Assembly: GCF_045679555.1 (NCBI RefSeq)
Contig: NC_092087.1
Location: 24,367,367 to 24,431,366 of the forward strand
Direction of reading: 5' to 3'
Length of the DNA: 64,000 bases
DNA from: Salvelinus alpinus
Taxonomy: Eukaryota > Chordata > Actinopteri > Salmoniformes > Salmonidae
Within the stretch, counting starts at the first letter, position 1; every line of letters begins with the position of its first letter. The position numbers were made by a program, and so were the translations under genes. The notes under the pieces are model-generated. The model worked only from the letters and a program-made list of their open reading frames with translations. It was not told the DNA's origin and ran no database searches. Of this stretch, positions 60,932 to 64,000 are shown one piece after another.

Positions 60932-62431
60932 CTGCAACAAAAGGAAGGCATTGACAAGCATCATAATACTGTTCCATTAGTCCCACTGATTTGACCACGT
61001 TTCTATAAAATGTAGATGGTTTTGCTTCTAACACATAGCAGTCTTACATTCTTGAGGAACTCCTCCGCTACAATACGGGCACGGGCATTGACAGACAGCT
61101 TCATCTCGCTGATCTCCTTGTCGATCTCCTCCATGAAGGTGATGACGAAGTCCACCAGCTTGTGTTTGTACATCTGCTCCGTGTGGAAGTTGGTGATGAG
61201 GAAACTGATGTCATAGCCCTACATGACAGGATGGAAAGATGGACGAAGAAAGAGAAAATGTTTTTTTTTTTTAATTAGCAAGTCCAACAACAGCAATACC
61301 AACAACACCAATTGAATAATTTCCTGTTTCTATTTCTGCATCTGTTTTCTTTCCTGATATGAATCTCACTGGTTCCTTCAACCCCAGTTTAAAACATGAA
61401 CGTCTAAGTTGATTTTCATTTATCACCTCAACCGGTTTCCTCCTGAGAATGAAGAAGTTCTCCGCTCTCATCATCATGAAGCGCATGAACTTGTGGCACA
61501 GGATCTTCTCAATCTCATCAGCCTGATGGAGCCAATTACAGTGCACTAATCAGCATTTGCATTAAACACACTTTTGTTTCCATACTGATTACAACCGATA
61601 GCTTTCAAATCTATATGAAAGGCTTGATTTCAAACACACAACATCAAGATAATGGAAGGATAACATTGAAAGCAAAAAGACGGGTCATATTCCCTGACCT
61701 GCTTCACAGCAATGCTGACTCGCACAGAGTTGATGGAGCCCTCGATTAGGACCTTCTCCTTGTCATTGCGGCTGATCACCACAGGCTGTAGTAGGAGTTC
61801 TTTACTACTCCTGTTATGAGAAAAGACAGTGTCACAAATAACACTAATGTCATCATGAGGAGAGAGAGAGACTCTTTCACACACAACTCACCTGACCTCC
61901 ACCTCTGGTTTGTTGTGGCGTTCCACTACCTGAGAGGAGAAGTTCTCCAGACAGAGGGCGGCCTGCAGTGTGGCACGCACAGCGTTCAAGTATGGGCGCA
62001 GGGTTGCTGTCTGAGGGAGGTAGTGCCAACATTAACTCACGGATAGAAAACATCACTATTACATTTCAATTATCACGACAATCATCCAGATTTTTTTATA
62101 TTTTTTACTAAGGCTTTACATGTCCATCTCAGACAGACTGCTGTCTGGACCTCTAGACAGGCAGTACCATGGTCACAGGTTTTGCTACAACCATGTTACT
62201 ACAAACATATTAGCCTCATTCATTTGCATAGTATTGAACGATCTAATAATGTTGTGGTGTTGTCAGAGATTTCTAGTCTGTCTTGCTTTGATCAATACTT
62301 TTTTCCTAGGGCGTCCTGTCAAACCACCAGATTAAGGTTCAACCTACAAGATTAAGGTTCAACCTGGGAATTTAAAAGCAGAGAATATAATCGGTATTTC
62401 TGATTAAATAGAGATTCAACTCACTCACCAT
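60926..62431 (-). CDS. arpc4: Actin-related protein 2/3 complex subunit 4 (whole gene, 6 coding exons)
   Basis: ARPC4 is a structural core subunit of the Arp2/3 complex, which with ARPC2 holds the mother filament and nucleates branched actin in the cytoplasm. Coding exons on the minus strand: 62431-62429 (ATG only), 62010-61892, 61810-61699, 61522-61427, 61218-61048, 60931-60926 (Phe plus stop). They total 507 bp, 168 residues, the exact length of the vertebrate protein. Recognisable blocks in order: [113 protein letters not shown]. All junctions are GT-AG and the frame is unbroken. It is divergent from tada3, with 1219 bp between start codons. Confidence 0.98.
61048..61218 (-). CDS. arpc4: arpc4 coding exon 5
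   Basis: 57 codons, [10 protein letters not shown] to VAEEFLKN, phase 0 on both sides. Acceptor CATGTAG, donor AAT/GTAAGA. Confidence 0.97.
61427..61522 (-). CDS. arpc4: arpc4 coding exon 4
   Basis: 32 codons, [10 protein letters not shown] to LRRKPVE. Acceptor CATCAG, donor GAG/GTGATA. Confidence 0.97.
61699..61810 (-). CDS. arpc4: arpc4 coding exon 3
   Basis: [20 protein letters not shown] then [17 protein letters not shown]. It starts with the last base of an Arg codon split with exon 2. Confidence 0.97.
61892..62010 (-). CDS. arpc4: arpc4 coding exon 2
   Basis: [20 protein letters not shown] to KPEVEVR. It begins directly with Thr2, since Met1 is on exon 1. Confidence 0.97.
62429..62431 (-). 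CDS. arpc4: arpc4 coding exon 1 (initiator ATG only)
   Basis: The minus strand reads AGAGAAATG then GTGAGTGAG: the start codon is immediately followed by a strong donor, so exon 1 codes only Met1. Confidence 0.9.
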
Positions 62432-62640
62432 TTCTCTGTTGTAGTGGGTTTTAAAGGCGGAAGTTACTTTGCCACGCCTGCCAACTCCTCTTCCGCAAAT
62501 CTCATATCACAGCGAATAGAGCGTTTCATTGGATTTCGACTTGACGGTCGTCGCGGCCATCTTTCTGCTATCTAAAACATCTTTGGACGCATCCATTTGT
62601 TGGCCTCACTTTTTAGGGGAGTTAAATAAAATTATAATTT
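62432..62640. promoter_or_regulatory. arpc4 / tada3 divergent promoter, arpc4 side
   Basis: TATA-less. Motifs seen: ETS-like GCGGAAGT at 62457-62464, a CCAAT box on the minus strand (ATTGG at 62528-62532) and a YY1-type GCCATCTT at 62556-62563. Their order fits an arpc4 start site near 62560 on the minus strand, with the YY1 motif at or just downstream of it. tada3 begins on the other side. Confidence 0.6.
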
Positions 62641-63626
62641 AGTGAATTTGCTCATCTAAAAATCATAACTATATGACCGACTATTGTAATAGTATACCTA
62701 CAAATACACTTAAATTAGCGACAAACAAAAACATTTAGACGCGTAATATTCGTTTGATTCCCGTTACCATGAATCCACATCCCCAAATACAATTTGGTAT
62801 TTGTCAGGGATGCCATTCTAGAATTTAGAGGGTCACTGTATTCGTCACATGGGAATTGCTCAAATAAAGTATTAACAATTGAGAATCATTCAACACTCAG
62901 AGAAATATTGTTCATTTTTTTTCTGCCTCAATAATAGCTGGTATGTTAATGCACGAGACCCTCTTACTGAATATTCTTATCCCCCCTCTTCCACAGATGG
63001 TTCAATCAATAATGGATGCCAGTCAAGAGGTAAATATTGGTGCGTAAATATTCAACATTTGGTCCATTTACATGGTGTATTTGCAATCAAACCACTATTT
63101 TGTCGATTTATAAACTGTATTTGGGGTTCTGAATGATATTATGAATGGTCACTTTTGTTTCGGAAGCAACACCGGTCGTTGAGCGCAGATACTACTGGTA
63201 CTGTGCTAAAGCTAGCTAACGTTAGCTGGTTAGCTAAGCTAGCTAACGCGCTAATGTTCACGATATCTTCAATGGCAATCACCAACGTTGTTCCCGGGTC
63301 TTGAAGTTAGTAGTAGTAGGCTAATGGAGTTCAGTGAGTAATGTGAGGAGCGTTTCTTTTTTTTGGACAGATGGAGCGTTCTAGCTATCAACCCTAGTCC
63401 TGGGGGGACCCGCACAGGATGTGCAGATTTTAGTTCCAGCGCAGTACTAACCCACCAGATTCAACCAGCCCGTTAATAGTTGAATGAAGTGGATTAATAC
63501 TGGGCTGGAACAAAAGCAGGCATGTTTGTGTGTGTGTTTAAAAAAAAACTTAGTTTCATGATTATGTATGAGTCTGTAAATTTTTGTATGATCAAAGGTG
63601 CACTTTATCTCTGCCTCTCCACACAG
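62641..63626 (+). other. tada3: tada3 upstream region with probable 5' UTR
   Basis: A GC-richer block at 63165-63200 (CGGAAGCAACACCGGTCGTT) is a candidate transcription start and non-coding first exon. 63200-63262 has repeated GCTAGCTAACG motifs. 63385-63520 is a short interspersed repeat (ATCAACCCTAGTCCTGGGGG to GGGCTGGAACAAAAGCAGG). The exact non-coding exon is not resolved. Confidence 0.4.
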
Positions 63627-63860
63627 ACATAGCCCACTCTAACCATCAAGATGAGTGAGTTGAAGGACTGCCCGCCACTAAAGTACTATGACTTTAAGCC
63701 AGTAGAGCATGTGAAGGTGTGCCCCCGCTACACTGCAGTGCTCGGGCGCTCAGAGGACGATGGCATCGGTATTGAAGAGCTGGACACACTGCAGCTGGAG
63801 CTGGAGACTCTCCTGTCCTCTGCCAGCCGTCGTCTCAGAGCTCTGGAGGAACAGAGACAG
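63627..63860 (+). CDS. tada3: Transcriptional adapter 3, first coding exon (gene continues past window)
   Basis: TADA3 is the adaptor linking the GCN5/PCAF acetyltransferase to TADA2 within the nuclear SAGA and ATAC chromatin-modifying complexes. The exon starts after CTCCACACAG with 24 bases of 5' UTR. The ATG at 63651 opens 70 codons: MSELKDCPPLKYYDFKPVEH, VKVCPRYTAVLGRSEDDGIG, IEELDTLQLELETLLSSASR, RLRALEEQRQ, then donor CAG/GTAAGA. This is the highly conserved N-terminus of vertebrate TADA3, ending in a charged helix. The rest (over 350 residues in relatives) lies beyond 64000. Confidence 0.97.
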
Positions 63861-64000
63861 GTAAGACAGGAGTCAATGGGCACATATTTAATGTCACTGA
63901 GTAATTGACTAGCTTTTGTGTCATTGGACTGCCCAATGATTCAGTTGCCTCTAGGGCTTGCACAATTACTGTATAACCCATGGTTATGTAACCAATGGTC

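Noticed and set aside
61029-61047. arpc4 ending by read-through of exon 5
   Set aside because: It would add an unrelated tail. Splicing from AAT/GTAAGA to TTCTGA at 60931 restores the conserved 168-residue protein.
61016-61216. Open frame on the + strand
   Set aside because: Antisense shadow of arpc4 exon 5.

Overview
This is vertebrate genomic DNA, almost certainly from a salmonid fish (salmon, trout or char). The protein-coding exons are vertebrate, with GT-AG introns. Between them lies a dense layer of the repeats that dominate salmonid genomes: several Tc1/mariner families with nested copies, L2-like and L1/Tx1-like non-LTR retrotransposons, tRNA-derived SINEs, hAT elements and LTR elements. 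Species and chromosome copy cannot be read from the sequence.

Three genes are supported. (1) pfkfb4 on the + strand, 25.5-53.7 kb, a bifunctional 6-phosphofructo-2-kinase/fructose-2,6-bisphosphatase. Fourteen coding exons, all in consistent phase, give a 485-residue protein. An apparently alternative 20-codon last exon lies 1.4 kb further on, and a phase-compatible candidate first exon lies 15.5 kb upstream of exon 1. (2) arpc4 on the - strand, 62.43-60.93 kb, the Arp2/3 complex subunit 4. Six coding exons give exactly 168 residues; the first exon codes only for the initiator Met and the last only for Phe and stop. (3) tada3 on the + strand, whose first coding exon (70 codons) lies at 63.65-63.86 kb and which runs off the right edge. 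arpc4 and tada3 are divergently arranged around a TATA-less interval with ETS-, CCAAT- and YY1-like motifs.

Layout. 0-9 kb holds a dispersed ~1.1-kb repeat present twice, a 42-bp minisatellite, and Tc1 elements nested inside one another. 9-15 kb holds a lone candidate exon, a composite repeat carrying a miniature LTR element, a SINE and a large imperfect palindrome. 15-25 kb holds LINE remnants, one with a coiled-coil/esterase-like ORF1 and a 39-bp in-frame tandem repeat, with SINE and Tc1 insertions. 25-54 kb is pfkfb4, whose introns carry a 534-bp LTR-PBS-PPT-LTR miniature element, an intact 1.9-kb hAT element with 8-bp target duplication, and a 10.4-kb intron 7 packed with L2, hAT, Ty1/copia-like and L1-like remnants. 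54-60 kb is a composite repeat expanded by three Tc1 insertions, then a MITE-like element. 60-64 kb is arpc4 and tada3.

The most unusual points are two structurally complete miniature LTR retrotransposons with almost no interior, a Ty1/copia-like remnant with a perfect initiator-tRNA-Met primer site, the paired pfkfb4 terminal exons and candidate upstream first exon, and a 79-bp transposase patch copied across pfkfb4 exon 11. No rRNA, CRISPR array or functional tRNA gene was seen.
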